Assembly (NCBI RefSeq): GCF_003443875.1
Contig: NZ_CP027482.1
Coordinates: 124,001-188,000, forward strand
Direction of reading: 5' to 3'
Origin: Aeromicrobium sp. A1-2
Lineage (GTDB): Bacteria; Actinomycetota; Actinomycetes; Propionibacteriales; Nocardioidaceae
DNA: 64,000 nt
Of this stretch, positions 29,165 through 38,486 are shown in pieces. The translations under genes were made by a program, and so were the position numbers. The notes below the pieces were generated by a model. It was not told the origin of the DNA and searched no databases. It worked only from the letters and a program-made list of their open reading frames with translations. Position 1 is the first letter of the stretch; each line of letters starts with the position of its first letter.

Positions 29165-30264
29165 CGCTCGAGGATGCTCGACTCGGCCAGACGGGAGAGT
29201 CCCTCGCGGACGCCCCGGGCACGTAGGTCGCCGACTCCCTCGACAGTCTGCAGATCATCGATGCTTGCCGCCAACAGCTTCTGGAGTGAGCCGAAGTGCT
29301 CGATCAGGCGGTCAACCACCGTGATCGGCAGCCGGGGGATGCGGGCCAGGAGCCGATATCCGCGCGGTGCCAACGGGCTGTCCAGCGTCTCGCCGCTGCC
29401 GATGCGCAGGGCCCGTGCGACTCCGCCCAGATCAACCAGGTCGGTGGACTCGATTGCGGCCAACTCGGCCAGCACGGCCTCGGGAGTGCGTCCACGGCGT
29501 CCGCTGGGCATGTAGTCCCGGATGATGAGGCCGCGCTCGGCATCCACGCCGCTGATGAGCTCTTCGAGCTGCAGGGCCAGCAGGCGACCATCGGAGCCGA
29601 GCTCTAGGACGTAGGTGTCGATCTCACGGGCGATCCGGCTGACCATTTCGAGGCGTTGGGCTACCGCCGAGACGTCGCGGACCGTGACGAGGTCCTCGAT
29701 CTCCAGGGCCGAGAGCGCGTCGGAGACCTCGTCGAGCCGGTTGCGATAACGCTCAAGGGTCTGCAGGGCCTGGTTGGCGCGGCCGAGCACTGCGCCGGTG
29801 TCCTCCAGGACGTGCCGCAGGTCTTCGAGGTAGAGCGCGATGATGTGCATCGAGGCCGACACCGAGATCACCGGCACTCCGGTCTGCCGGGCGACGCGGT
29901 CGGCGGTGCGGTGTCGTGTGCCGGTCTCCTGCGTCGTGATGGAGGGATCCGGCATCAGGTGGACGCCGGCCATCAGGATCCGGGTGGCGTCGCGGTCGAG
30001 GATGATCGCGCCGTCCATCTTGGCCAGCTCGCGCAGCCCCGTCGCGGTGAAGGGGACGTCGAGGGCGAAGCCGCCGGTGGACATCGCCTCGATCTGGCGC
30101 TCATTGCCGACCACGATCAGGGCTCCCGTGCGTCCACGCAGGATGCGTTCGAGACCTTCGCGGAGGGAGGTGCCGGGCGCGATCGAGGTCAGCGTGGCGC
30201 GCAGACGTGCCGAAGCATCCGCTGCCGCTGCGGCCGCGGCTGACCGCTCAGCGACTGTTGCCAT
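29155..30264 (-). CDS. disA: Diadenylate cyclase / DNA integrity scanning protein DisA
   Basis: Makes c-di-AMP from ATP and scans DNA; forms an octamer in the family. About 369 aa. The DAC domain carries DGAIILD and the GTRHRTADR motif. A central helical linker follows, then a C-terminal helix-hairpin-helix domain (TVEGVGDLRARGVREGL). ATG 30264 is preferred over an in-frame TTG two codons earlier because AAGGGG sits 6 nt before it. A TACACT box lies about 30 nt upstream. radA precedes it on the same strand with a 39-nt gap, and RadA is a known DisA partner in other bacteria. Confidence 0.93.
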   Translation of the reverse strand: MATVAERSAAAAAAADASARLRATLTSIAPGTSLREGLERILRGRTGALIVVGNERQIEAMSTGGFALDVPFTATGLRELAKMDGAIILDRDATRILMAGVHLMPDPSITTQETGTRHRTADRVARQTGVPVISVSASMHIIALYLEDLRHVLEDTGAVLGRANQALQTLERYRNRLDEVSDALSALEIEDLVTVRDVSAVAQRLEMVSRIAREIDTYVLELGSDGRLLALQLEELISGVDAERGLIIRDYMPSGRRGRTPEAVLAELAAIESTDLVDLGGVARALRIGSGETLDSPLAPRGYRLLARIPRLPITVVDRLIEHFGSLQKLLAASIDDLQTVEGVGDLRARGVREGLSRLAESSILERYV

Positions 30265-30303
30265 GCTCAACCCCTTGATCCCGAGATCCCAGTGTAAGCG
30301 GAC

Positions 30304-31680
30304 TCACGAGGTTGCTGTGACACCCAGACAGGCCATCGCAGATCGAATATCACTGACCGCGGTGATCGTCATGCTGCTCGTGAACCCGTCAAGACCCTCT
30401 GAGCCCGCGGGCACCACAGCGCGACGAAAACCGATCCGCTCGGCCTCGCGGAGCCGGGCGGCGAGATTGCTGACCTTGCGGACCTCGCCGGCCAGGCCCA
30501 CCTCCCCGATCGCGACCAGATCGGCCGGCACCGCGGCCTCGCGCTCGGCCGATGCCGTGGCGATTGCCACGGCCAGGTCGACAGACGGTTCGACGAGCCG
30601 GGCGCCACCGACCGTGGCGGTGTAGACGTCGAGCTGTCCGAGATTGATCTTGCAGTGCTTGGTGAGGACCGCGAGGATCATCGCAACCCTGGACGAGTCG
30701 AGGCCGCTGGACGTGCGGCGAGGAGAGGGAGTCGATGATGCCACGGTCAGCGCCTGGACCTCGGCAAGCAGGGGCCGGCGGCCCTCCATCGTCACCGTGA
30801 CGCAGGTGCCGGGGACGGGTTGCTCGTGGCGGGAGACGAACAGACCGGTCGGGTCGGGCACCTCGACGATGCCATCGTCGACGAGATCGAAGCAGCCGAT
30901 CTCGTCGACCGGGCCGAACCGGTTCTTGACCGCCCGGAGCAGCCGCAGGCGTGAGCTGCGATCGCCCTCGAACTGCAGGACGACGTCGACTAGGTGTTCC
31001 AGGACACGAGGGCCGGCGACCGAGCCGTCCTTGGTCACGTGCCCGACCAGCAGGGTCGCGATGTTGTCGCGCTTGGCGCGTTGGATGACCGCGGACGCGA
31101 CCTCGCGGACTTGCGTGACGCCGCCCGGTACACCGTCTACGTCGGCCGATCCGATGGTCTGGACCGAGTCGACGATCAGGAGCCCCGGCTTGACGGTCTC
31201 GACATGGGTCAGCACGGCACCGAGGTCGGTCTCGGCGGCGAGGTAGAGATTGTCGTCGACTGCCCCTGTGCGCTCGGCACGCAGCCGGACCTGGGCGGCG
31301 GACTCCTCACCCGAGACGTAGAGCGTGCGGCGCCCGGCCCTGGCCCAGCGGGCGGCCACCTCGAGCAGCAGGGTCGACTTGCCGACTCCGGGCTCGCCAG
31401 CAAGCAGCAGCACTGCGCCGGGCACGACACCACCGCCCAGGACCCGGTCGAGCTCGCCGATGCCTGAGGTCGTGGAGCGCGCGGACTCGATGCGGACCTG
31501 GCTGATCGGCACGGCCGGCGTGACGACAGCGGCAGCCTGGGTGCGACCCGTCCGCACCGGCGCGGCCACGTCGACCGTGCCCCAGGCCTGGCACTCGCCG
31601 CATCGACCGACCCACTTGCTGGTCGTCCACCCGCAATCCGCGCAGACATAGCCGGGGCGGACGGTCTTGGTGGTCGCCAT
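30304..31680 (-). CDS. radA: DNA repair protein RadA
   Basis: Recombination ATPase that promotes branch migration; 458 aa. The N-terminal zinc finger is CADCGWTTSKWVGRCGEC (residues 14-31), then Walker A GEPGVGKST, Walker B LLIVDSVQTI, the RadA-specific KNRFG motif, and a C-terminal Lon-like domain (VDLAVAIATAS). ATG 31680 is 6 nt after TAGGCT (31692-31687), suggesting leaderless expression. disA follows. Confidence 0.95.
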   Translation of the reverse strand: MATTKTVRPGYVCADCGWTTSKWVGRCGECQAWGTVDVAAPVRTGRTQAAAVVTPAVPISQVRIESARSTTSGIGELDRVLGGGVVPGAVLLLAGEPGVGKSTLLLEVAARWARAGRRTLYVSGEESAAQVRLRAERTGAVDDNLYLAAETDLGAVLTHVETVKPGLLIVDSVQTIGSADVDGVPGGVTQVREVASAVIQRAKRDNIATLLVGHVTKDGSVAGPRVLEHLVDVVLQFEGDRSSRLRLLRAVKNRFGPVDEIGCFDLVDDGIVEVPDPTGLFVSRHEQPVPGTCVTVTMEGRRPLLAEVQALTVASSTPSPRRTSSGLDSSRVAMILAVLTKHCKINLGQLDVYTATVGGARLVEPSVDLAVAIATASAEREAAVPADLVAIGEVGLAGEVRKVSNLAARLREAERIGFRRAVVPAGSEGLDGFTSSMTITAVSDIRSAMACLGVTATS

Positions 31681-31715
31681 GTCGCCAGCCTAGGGGAGCC
31701 GTCTGACAGTCCAGG

Positions 31716-32507
31716 TCAGGCAAGCAGGAACGGCAGCATTCCCGGCACGACGACCTCGGGGCCGGCGTCGTGGCGGGCGCCGACCAAGTGCTCAAGACGG
31801 CCGTCGGGCAGCGCGGCGACGAGCTGGTCGGCGGCATCGAGCATGAACTCGAGATCGGCACCGCCCACGAGCACGAGGGTCGGGACGGAGACCCGGCTGG
31901 CGAGGTCGCGCGGCACGACCCCTCCGATCGCGTCCCCCATCGCCGCGGAGTCGTACGCCAGGGACGACCCCACTGCCTCCATCGCCGGCCATCCCGGTCC
32001 GTTGCGCATTCCGGTGATCGCCTGTTCCGGCAGCCCGACCTTCTGCATGAATGCTGCGACGGCATCGCCCGGACGATCGTCCGCGAGGGTCTCGTGCAGG
32101 TGGACGTGCCAGTCACGCGCCGCCTGCTCCATGCTCGGAGTGCTGTAGGGCGCGTCGTGCATCACGAGTCGGGTGACACCGATTTCGGCGGCGGTGGCGT
32201 GCAGGGCAAGCGCGGCACCTGAAGAATGCCCGTAGAGCGCTGCTGACCCGCCCGCTGCGGCGACAAGCGCTTCGACGTCCTCGACCTCGCGTTCGACGGC
32301 GTACGGCGGGGGCGCCGCCATGTCGTCGCTGTCACCGCGACCCCGACGGTCGACGGCGAAGACCGTGAAATGCGCAGACAGCGTCTCGGCCAGCGAGGCG
32401 AGGATGCCGCGCGTGCAGGTGGCGCCCGGCAGCAGGATCAGCGCCGGGCCGGAGCCGATCCGGTCGTACGCGATCGCGGTGCCGTCCGCTGAGGTCGCCA
32501 TCTCCAT
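31716..32507 (-). CDS. Alpha/beta hydrolase
   Basis: 263-aa alpha/beta hydrolase fold enzyme. The nucleophile elbow is YGHSSGAALAL (Ser near residue 97), the oxyanion region is LILLPGATCTRG, and the likely catalytic His is in GARHDAG near the C-terminus. Substrate is unknown; esterase or lactonase-type activity is plausible. ATG 32507 follows TACAGT (32520-32515) by 7 nt, so it is probably its own leaderless unit rather than an extension of the neighbouring genes. Confidence 0.82.
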   Translation of the reverse strand: MEMATSADGTAIAYDRIGSGPALILLPGATCTRGILASLAETLSAHFTVFAVDRRGRGDSDDMAAPPPYAVEREVEDVEALVAAAGGSAALYGHSSGAALALHATAAEIGVTRLVMHDAPYSTPSMEQAARDWHVHLHETLADDRPGDAVAAFMQKVGLPEQAITGMRNGPGWPAMEAVGSSLAYDSAAMGDAIGGVVPRDLASRVSVPTLVLVGGADLEFMLDAADQLVAALPDGRLEHLVGARHDAGPEVVVPGMLPFLLA

Positions 32508-32544
32508 ACGATCGACTGTAGGCCGACCTGACGGTGCCGACCAG

Positions 32545-33183
32545 TCAGATGCGGATGTCGCCCGCGGGTGTGGAGAACTGGGCGGCGATGATGCCGGGTG
32601 TCCCGTGGGGTGCGACCCAACGGACCTCGATGTCGTCGAGGGCCTCGACTGCGGGCTCGCCCAGGTAGTCGGCGAGCCGCTTGGGGTCGCCGGCGATCTC
32701 CAACGCGGTCAGCGTGATCTCGGAGGGGGCGCCCTGCGAGGGGTGCTCCTTGGCGTCGATGTCCCAGTTGATCACGAAGGGCAGCTGGGGATCGGCCTTC
32801 ATCCCGCTCGTGCCGATCTGACGCCACTCGAGGTTGAAGCCGTCAGGACGGCGACGGTTGCCCGGGACGGCGTGCCGGCCCATGCGGTGCTCGACCTCGC
32901 TCATGTCGTCGACTGACACGCACCAGCCGAGCCAGCCACCGCCAGCGTCCGACCGCTGGCGCACGGCCTGCCCGAAGGCGGCCTTGTCGGCGGCAGGGTG
33001 GTCCAGCACCTCCACGACCTCGAGGTACTGGGCGTTCTTGAGCGGAAGGATCATGTTGCGGGTGCCGAACCGTGGGTGGGCACCGCCATCGATGAACTTG
33101 GCGTCGAGCAGCCGGCCGAGCTCTGCAGTCGTGCCAGCAAGGCCGTCTGGGCCGACGGCGAAGGAGACGTGGTCGAGGTGCAT
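32545..33183 (-). CDS. Glyoxalase-like (VOC superfamily) protein
   Basis: 212-aa protein with the glyoxalase-like fold: N-terminal MHLDHVSFAVG, in which the His may be a metal ligand, then NAQYLEVVEVLDHP in the middle. Members of this group are uncharacterised and may be metal-dependent isomerases, dioxygenases or binding proteins. The stop lies 37 nt upstream of the alpha/beta hydrolase start. No clear TANNNT box or Shine-Dalgarno precedes the ATG. Confidence 0.75.
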   Translation of the reverse strand: MHLDHVSFAVGPDGLAGTTAELGRLLDAKFIDGGAHPRFGTRNMILPLKNAQYLEVVEVLDHPAADKAAFGQAVRQRSDAGGGWLGWCVSVDDMSEVEHRMGRHAVPGNRRRPDGFNLEWRQIGTSGMKADPQLPFVINWDIDAKEHPSQGAPSEITLTALEIAGDPKRLADYLGEPAVEALDDIEVRWVAPHGTPGIIAAQFSTPAGDIRI

Positions 33184-33226
33184 ACCGCATTGTTGCCTGC
33201 GTCACGATTCGACCGGGGCAGGGGGG

Positions 33227-33970
33227 TCAGCGGTGAGGGTCGGCCACGTGTGGTGTATTGGCGCCGCCGACCTCGTGATCCCTGCAATGGCGGGCCAGCT
33301 CGGCATATCCGGCCTCGCCCATGAGCTCAGTCAGCTCGTCGCGGTTGGAGACGTAGACCGGCTCCGTGCCGACGTGTGCCTCGGTGTTGGACGAGCAGTA
33401 CCAGTCGAGGTCGGCGCCGCCGGGACCCCAGCCCGCTCGGGTGTACTCGCCGATCTGTGTCTCGGTGTACGTCGTGCCGTCGCCACGGTCGACCTCGCGG
33501 AACTGTCGGCGCAGCGGCAGCTGCCAGCACACGTCGGGCTTGGTGGTGTGTGGCTTGACGTCCTGCTCGAGGGCGAAGCCGTGCAAGGCGCAGCCGTAGC
33601 CGCCCTCGAAGCCGCGTGAGTTGTGGAAGATGCACGCGCCCTGGAACGCCCGGGTCTTGAGGTCGCCCTCGTCGTCCTTCTCGGTCCAGCCGCCGCGGTG
33701 GCCCTCGTCATGGCGCTCCCAGTGGGCAGGGGTCAGCTTCTCCATGACCGCCTCGACCCGCTTGGCGTCGTCGTCGTCGGCGAAGTGGGCCCCGAGGGTG
33801 CAGCAACCGGCTTCGGGGCTCGATTCGTAGATGCCCGGGCAACCCTCGCCGAAGATGCAGGTCCACCGGGACGTGAGCCAGGTCAGGTCGCAGCGGAAGA
33901 CCTCGGCAGGGTCTGCGGGATTGGCGAACTCCACGAACGAACGGGGGAATCCGAGCTCGACTTCAGGCAC
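33227..33970 (-). CDS. Cysteine-rich conserved protein, possible metal-cluster protein
   Basis: 247-aa protein with about ten cysteines, including C27, C38, C44, C56-C57, C113, C127, C148 and C192. The segments TCIFGEGCPGIY, GCCTLGAHF and YGCALHGFA resemble the CxxxxC-type clusters of zinc/iron-cluster proteins (YkgJ/DUF3109-like), but the assignment is only by pattern. GTG 33970 is 6 nt after TAGACT (33982-33977), so leaderless. It is divergent from ppx/gppA with a 62-nt gap. Function unknown. Confidence 0.6.
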   Translation of the reverse strand: MPEVELGFPRSFVEFANPADPAEVFRCDLTWLTSRWTCIFGEGCPGIYESSPEAGCCTLGAHFADDDDAKRVEAVMEKLTPAHWERHDEGHRGGWTEKDDEGDLKTRAFQGACIFHNSRGFEGGYGCALHGFALEQDVKPHTTKPDVCWQLPLRRQFREVDRGDGTTYTETQIGEYTRAGWGPGGADLDWYCSSNTEAHVGTEPVYVSNRDELTELMGEAGYAELARHCRDHEVGGANTPHVADPHR

Positions 33971-34032
33971 CGGGTGAGTCTAGACGGCGTTGCCGAGCGT
34001 TCCGGCAGATCCGGCGGTGCGAGAATGTGCGC

Positions 34033-34944
34033 ATGCGCATGGGCGTCCTCGACATCGGATCCAACACCGGTCATCTATTGGTGGTGGACGCCTTTCGTGG
34101 TGGCCCGCCCGTGCCGGCCTACTCCTACAAGGAACCGCTGCGGCTCGCCGAGCACCTCGATGCGGACCAGGCGGTCACCCCGGAGGGTGTGTCCAGGCTG
34201 GTGAAGTACGTCGTGGATGCGCGAGGGGCGGCCGAGGACAAGGGCTGCACCACGATCCTCGCGTTCGCGACCTCAGCCGTACGAGATGCGGTCAACGCCG
34301 ACGACGTCATCGCCGAGGTCAACCAGGCCAGTGGGCTGGACCTGCAGGTCCTGTCGGGCGCGGACGAGGCCCGCGTGACCTTCTTGGCAGTGCGCCGGTG
34401 GTTCGGTTGGTCCGCAGGCCGGCTCGGTGTCTTCGACATCGGTGGTGGCTCCCTGGAGATCGCCGCTGGCGCCGACGAGGTTCCCGACGTGGCCCAGTCG
34501 ATGGCCCTCGGCGCCGGACGGCTCACCCGAGAGTGGTTCGAGGCGGATCGCACTCAGGCCGAGGTCCGCCTGCACGTGCGCTCGACGATCGCGGACGAGG
34601 CGGGCGCGGTCCTGCGTGGAGGAGCATTCCATCGGGCGGTCGCGACCAGCAAGACATTCCGCTCCCTGGCCCGAATCTGCGGAGCCCCCTCCTCCAACGA
34701 GGGTCAGTACGTCCGACGGATCCTGCGCAAGCAGGACCTCGCCGCGCTGGTCAAGGAGCTCGCGACGATGTCGACGGACGCCATCGCCCAGCTCCCGGGT
34801 GTCTCGCCGGACCGGGCACACCAGATCCGCGCGGGCGCCATCGTGGCCGAGGCGACGATGGACCTGTTCGACCTGACCGAGCTGGAGATCTGTCCCTGGG
34901 CCATGCGCGAGGGCGTCCTGCTGGAGTATCTGGACGGTCTCTAG
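34033..34944 (+). CDS. Ppx/GppA family phosphatase
   Basis: Exopolyphosphatase or pppGpp phosphatase of the ASKHA fold, 303 aa, the short single-module type seen in actinobacteria. MGVLDIGSNTGHLLVVD is the first phosphate motif, FATSAVRDA and LSGADEARVTFL follow, and VFDIGGGSLEI is the second phosphate motif. The start is ambiguous among GTG 34027, ATG 34033 and ATG 34039; ATG 34033 is chosen since it sits 6 nt after a GAGAAT -10-like box, a weaker match than elsewhere. Confidence 0.88.
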   Translation: MRMGVLDIGSNTGHLLVVDAFRGGPPVPAYSYKEPLRLAEHLDADQAVTPEGVSRLVKYVVDARGAAEDKGCTTILAFATSAVRDAVNADDVIAEVNQASGLDLQVLSGADEARVTFLAVRRWFGWSAGRLGVFDIGGGSLEIAAGADEVPDVAQSMALGAGRLTREWFEADRTQAEVRLHVRSTIADEAGAVLRGGAFHRAVATSKTFRSLARICGAPSSNEGQYVRRILRKQDLAALVKELATMSTDAIAQLPGVSPDRAHQIRAGAIVAEATMDLFDLTELEICPWAMREGVLLEYLDGL

Positions 34945-34968
34945 AGGGTCCGGACTAGCCTAGAGGAC

Positions 34969-35754
34969 GTGTCCCGTCCCCTTCGCGTCTCGATGTCGAC
35001 GTCCTCGGTCTATCCGGGGTCGACCGCGAGCGGGTTCGAGCTCGCCGCCCGGCTCGGCTACGACGGTGTCGAGGTGATGGTCGGTATCGACGACGTCAGC
35101 GCCGACATCACCGCGATCAAGGCGCTGAGCGCATTCCACGAGATCCCGGTGGTCTCGATCCATGCGCCGTGCCTGCTGGTGACGCAACGTGTCTGGGGCA
35201 GCGACCCGTGGGGAAAGTTGCACCGCAGCGCCGATATGGCGCACGAGGTCGGTGCCTCCGTCATCGTCGTGCACCCACCATTTCGCTGGCAGCGTGACTA
35301 CGCGCGGGGGTTCGTCGAGGGCATCGCCGACCTCGAAGCGCAGCACGGCATCACGTACGCCGTCGAGAACATGTACCCCTGGCGCACCGGCAAGCGGGAG
35401 TTTCAGGCGTACGCGCCGGGCTGGGACCCGCTCGAGCAGGACTACGCCCACGTCACGGTCGACCTGTCGCACAGCTCGACCGCGGGGGAGGATCCCGTGC
35501 AGATGGCCAAGGCGCTGGGCGACCGGCTCGCGCACGTCCACATCGCCGACGGTTCGGGCTCGGCCAAGGACGAGCACCTGATCCCGGGTCGGGGGACGCA
35601 GCCGTGCGCAGAGTTCCTGTCCCACGTGGCGGCGTCGGACTTCGACGGCGAGATCGTGGTCGAGATCAATACCCGCAAGGCCAGGGACCAGGGTGATCGC
35701 GAGGCCGACCTGATGGAGGCGCTGGCGTTCACACGCCTCCACGCGGTGGTCTGA
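34969..35754 (+). CDS. Sugar phosphate isomerase/epimerase-like TIM barrel
   Basis: 261-aa AP-endonuclease-2-type TIM barrel. Likely metal ligands lie in ..VSIHAPC.., [16 protein letters not shown] (Glu) and [19 protein letters not shown] and EIVVEINTR complete the barrel. Such proteins are usually sugar isomerases or epimerases, and the substrate cannot be told here. GTG 34969 follows TAGCCT (34956-34961) by 7 nt, which may mean it is separately transcribed from ppx/gppA although only 24 nt downstream. Confidence 0.8.
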   Translation: MSRPLRVSMSTSSVYPGSTASGFELAARLGYDGVEVMVGIDDVSADITAIKALSAFHEIPVVSIHAPCLLVTQRVWGSDPWGKLHRSADMAHEVGASVIVVHPPFRWQRDYARGFVEGIADLEAQHGITYAVENMYPWRTGKREFQAYAPGWDPLEQDYAHVTVDLSHSSTAGEDPVQMAKALGDRLAHVHIADGSGSAKDEHLIPGRGTQPCAEFLSHVAASDFDGEIVVEINTRKARDQGDREADLMEALAFTRLHAVV

Positions 35755-36028
35755 GCACGAGTTCTCCCGGCTGATCGAAGCACCGCACGGCGTCGTTGGC
35801 GGGACCTCGATCGATCGCCCCAGCAGGTTTGCGCCGGGCTGCTGGCTCTCGGAGGGGCCCTGTTCGTGGCCGAGAAGGTGTTCGGCGACCGGGACCGTCC
35901 CCGGGACCGTCCCCGGGAGCGGGAGCGGAAGCGGGAGCCAGGCACGCCGGCACTCGGCAGCGGACCGGCCTGACGGAACAGCCGCTGACAGATCTGGACG
36001 CCCTGCCTCGACGCACTACGATTCGGGC
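35755..36028 (+). other. Intergenic region with coding-like remnant and 12-bp repeats
   Basis: Reading on in the same frame after the TIM-barrel stop, there is an open stretch to a TGA near 35973 that encodes a hydrophobic helix (GLLALGGALFVAEKVFG) followed by an Arg/Asp/Pro/Glu-rich tail. It has no ATG, GTG or TTG start before the helix. The charged part derives from two tandem CGGGACCGTCCC units (about 35888-35912). It may be a decayed small membrane-protein gene or a former extension. TACGAT (36017-36022) is the leaderless -10 of the next gene. Confidence 0.4.
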
Positions 36029-36673
36029 ATGATCACCGTCGACCAGCTCGTCACGTTCGGGCTCGCAGCGTTCATCCTGATCGCGATTCCGGGTCCCAGC
36101 GTGGTGTTCGTGATCGGTCGAGCGCTTTCGTACGGGCGTGGAGTCGCCCTGTTCACGGTGCTGGGCAATTCCCTCGGCCTGCTGATGATCGTGCTGCTCG
36201 TGGCGCTCGGGCTCGGGGTCGTGGTGCAGGAGTCGATCCTTGTGTTCACGATCCTCAAGTTCGCGGGGGCTGCGTATCTGGTGTGGCTCGGCGTCCAGGC
36301 GATCCGCCATCGTAAGGCGTTCAGCGTGAGTGACTCAGGGATCGGCGCGGTCGCCCCGCTGGGCTGGTCTGTCGTCGTGCGGCAGGGCTTTGTCGTCGGT
36401 GTCTCCAACCCCAAGGGCTTCATGATCTTCGGGGCCGTGCTGCCGCAGTTCATCGTCCGAGACAGCGGTCACGTGCAGACCCAGATGCTGCTGCTCGGAC
36501 TCATCGCGGTCGCGATCGGCGTGCTGTCGGACAGTCTTTGGGCGGTCATCGCGAGCCAGCTGCGCTCCTGGTTCAACGGCTCACCGAGGCGCGGCGAGGC
36601 GCTCGGCGCGGGGGGCGGGACGTCGATGATCGGGCTCGGCGTCGGGCTGGCGGTCACCGGCAACCACCACTGA
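36029..36673 (+). CDS. LysE-family exporter
   Basis: 214-aa inner-membrane exporter of the LysE/RhtB family, moving amino acids or related metabolites out of the cell. ILIAIPGPSVVFVIGRALSYGR is the diagnostic N-terminal signature; VGVSNPKGFMIFGAVLPQF is the second conserved block. Five or six hydrophobic segments are visible. ATG 36029 follows TACGAT by 6 nt. No regulator is adjacent. Confidence 0.88.
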   Translation: MITVDQLVTFGLAAFILIAIPGPSVVFVIGRALSYGRGVALFTVLGNSLGLLMIVLLVALGLGVVVQESILVFTILKFAGAAYLVWLGVQAIRHRKAFSVSDSGIGAVAPLGWSVVVRQGFVVGVSNPKGFMIFGAVLPQFIVRDSGHVQTQMLLLGLIAVAIGVLSDSLWAVIASQLRSWFNGSPRRGEALGAGGGTSMIGLGVGLAVTGNHH

Positions 36674-36678
36674 CGCCG

Positions 36679-37632
36679 TCACGCGGGCTTGGTGCGGGCG
36701 AGGCGACCGGCGATCACGGCGCCCGTGATGATCTGCATCTGGTGGTAGAGCATCAGCGGCAGGACGATCAGCGCGACGTCGCCCCCGGCGAACAGGACCG
36801 AGGCGATCGGCAGACCGCTCGCGAGGCTCTTGTTGGAGCCGCAGAACAGGATCGGTATCCGGTCGGCGCGGGCGAAGCCGAGAGCCCGACCGATCAGCAC
36901 GGTCCAGCCCATCGCGATACCGAGCAGCATCGCGCACACCGCCGCGACCGCGAGCACCGACCAGATCGTCAGCGATGACCAGACATCGGCCTCGGCACCC
37001 TCGCTGAAAGCGACGAACACGACGAGCACGATGCTGCTGCGGTCATACAGCCGGAGCCGAATGTCGTGCCGGGCGACGACGTCGCCGATCAGCGGGCGGA
37101 GGAGTTGCCCGAGCACGAACGGGGCAAACAGCTGCAGCACGATGCGGAGCACCGCGCCGGCGTCGACCCGGGCGTCGGAGGTCATCAGCAGGGCCACGAG
37201 CGCCGGAGTCAGGAAGACTCCGATCAGGTTCGACATCGAGGCGCTGACCACGGCGCCGGCGACGTTGCCGCCGGCGATCCGGGTGTAGACGACGCACGAC
37301 TGGACGGTCGACGGCACCAGGCATAGCAGCAGCACTCCGGCGGCCAGCCCCGGTGTCAGGAAGCCGGGCTCGAGCAGCTGTGCACCCAGTCCCAGCACCG
37401 GAAACACCACGAAGGTCGTGCCGAGCACCACCGCGTGAAGGCGCCAGTGCCGGATCCCGGCGAGGGTCTCTCCGGTCGACAGTCGGGCGCCGTACAGGAA
37501 GAACAGCAGTCCGATCGCGACCATGGATGCCAGCTTGAGCGCGTCGAGGCCGTTCCCCGTGGCGGGCACGAACGAAGCGACCACCGCCGCGACCAGCAGC
37601 GCGATGATGAACGGATCGGGTCGCAGGCGCAC
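36679..37632 (-). CDS. Bile acid:sodium symporter-like (SBF/YfeH) transporter
   Basis: 317-aa integral membrane protein with about nine to ten hydrophobic helices. LPATGNGLD-like N-terminus, LLFFLYGARLSTGETLAG and ILFCGSNKSLASGLPIASVLF match the SBF-like family (PF13593), close to YfeH. Transported substrate unknown; a sodium-coupled organic anion is likely by family. GTG 37632 is 6 nt after TAGAGT (37644-37639), so leaderless. It is convergent with the LysE-type gene (5-nt gap). Confidence 0.85.
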   Translation of the reverse strand: MRLRPDPFIIALLVAAVVASFVPATGNGLDALKLASMVAIGLLFFLYGARLSTGETLAGIRHWRLHAVVLGTTFVVFPVLGLGAQLLEPGFLTPGLAAGVLLLCLVPSTVQSCVVYTRIAGGNVAGAVVSASMSNLIGVFLTPALVALLMTSDARVDAGAVLRIVLQLFAPFVLGQLLRPLIGDVVARHDIRLRLYDRSSIVLVVFVAFSEGAEADVWSSLTIWSVLAVAAVCAMLLGIAMGWTVLIGRALGFARADRIPILFCGSNKSLASGLPIASVLFAGGDVALIVLPLMLYHQMQIITGAVIAGRLARTKPA

Positions 37633-37670
37633 CCCCCGACTCTAGGTCGTGGCGATCTAGACTCGGCGGC

Positions 37671-38477
37671 ATGACTCAACGGATCGCAATCCTCGGTGCC
37701 GGTGTGATGGGCGAGACCCTCCTGGCGGCCATCCTCAGTGCAGGTCACACGACCGCGGACGTGGTGATCTCGGAGAAGCGCGAAGAGCGCGCCACGGAGC
37801 TCCGTGACACGTACGGCGTGGCAGTGACCGGAAACGCCGACGCCGTGCGGGATGCCGATGTGGTCCTGCTGGTCGTCAAGCCGCAGGACGTGCCGGCGCT
37901 GCTCGCCGAGATCGCCGACGCGGTACGTCCTGGCGCGACGGTCGTGTCGCTGGCCGCCGGGGTCCGCATCGACACCATGACCGCGGCACTGCCTGCCGGT
38001 GTCGCGGTGATCCGCGCGATGCCCAACACGCCCGCTCTGGTGGGGGAGGGCATGTTCGGCATCTCGCCGGGACCGGGCGCCAGTGACGATCAGGTTGCCG
38101 CAGTCGTGGCACTGCTGGAGTCCGGCGGCCGGGTCGTCGTGGTCGACGAGTCGCAGCAGGACGCTGTCACCGCGGTGTCGGGATCCGGACCGGCGTACGT
38201 CTTCTACCTGGCCGAGGCGATGATCGCCGGCGGGATCGCCCAAGGCCTCGATGCGACCACCGCGCGCCTGCTGGTGCAACAGACCCTGGTGGGGTCGGCC
38301 AAGCTGCTGGCCGAATCCGACGAGACGGCCGAGGAGCTCAGGCGGCGGGTGACGTCCCCGAACGGCACGACGCACGCCGCGATCGAGACCTTTGACGAGC
38401 TCGGGGTGAACGATGCTGTGATCGCCGGTGTCGCCGCAGCGGCAGCCCGATCGATCGAGCTCTCCGGCCCGGCATAG
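37671..38477 (+). CDS. proC: Pyrroline-5-carboxylate reductase
   Basis: Final step of proline synthesis, reducing pyrroline-5-carboxylate with NAD(P)H; 268 aa. The N-terminal Rossmann motif AILGAGVMGETLLAAI, the RAMPNTPALVGEGM block and SGSGPAYVFYLAEAM are diagnostic. ATG 37671 follows TAGACT (37658-37663) by 7 nt. The gene starts the block whose order matches Rv0500 onward. Confidence 0.95.
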   Translation: MTQRIAILGAGVMGETLLAAILSAGHTTADVVISEKREERATELRDTYGVAVTGNADAVRDADVVLLVVKPQDVPALLAEIADAVRPGATVVSLAAGVRIDTMTAALPAGVAVIRAMPNTPALVGEGMFGISPGPGASDDQVAAVVALLESGGRVVVVDESQQDAVTAVSGSGPAYVFYLAEAMIAGGIAQGLDATTARLLVQQTLVGSAKLLAESDETAEELRRRVTSPNGTTHAAIETFDELGVNDAVIAGVAAAAARSIELSGPA

Positions 38478-38486
38478 GCTCGAGTC

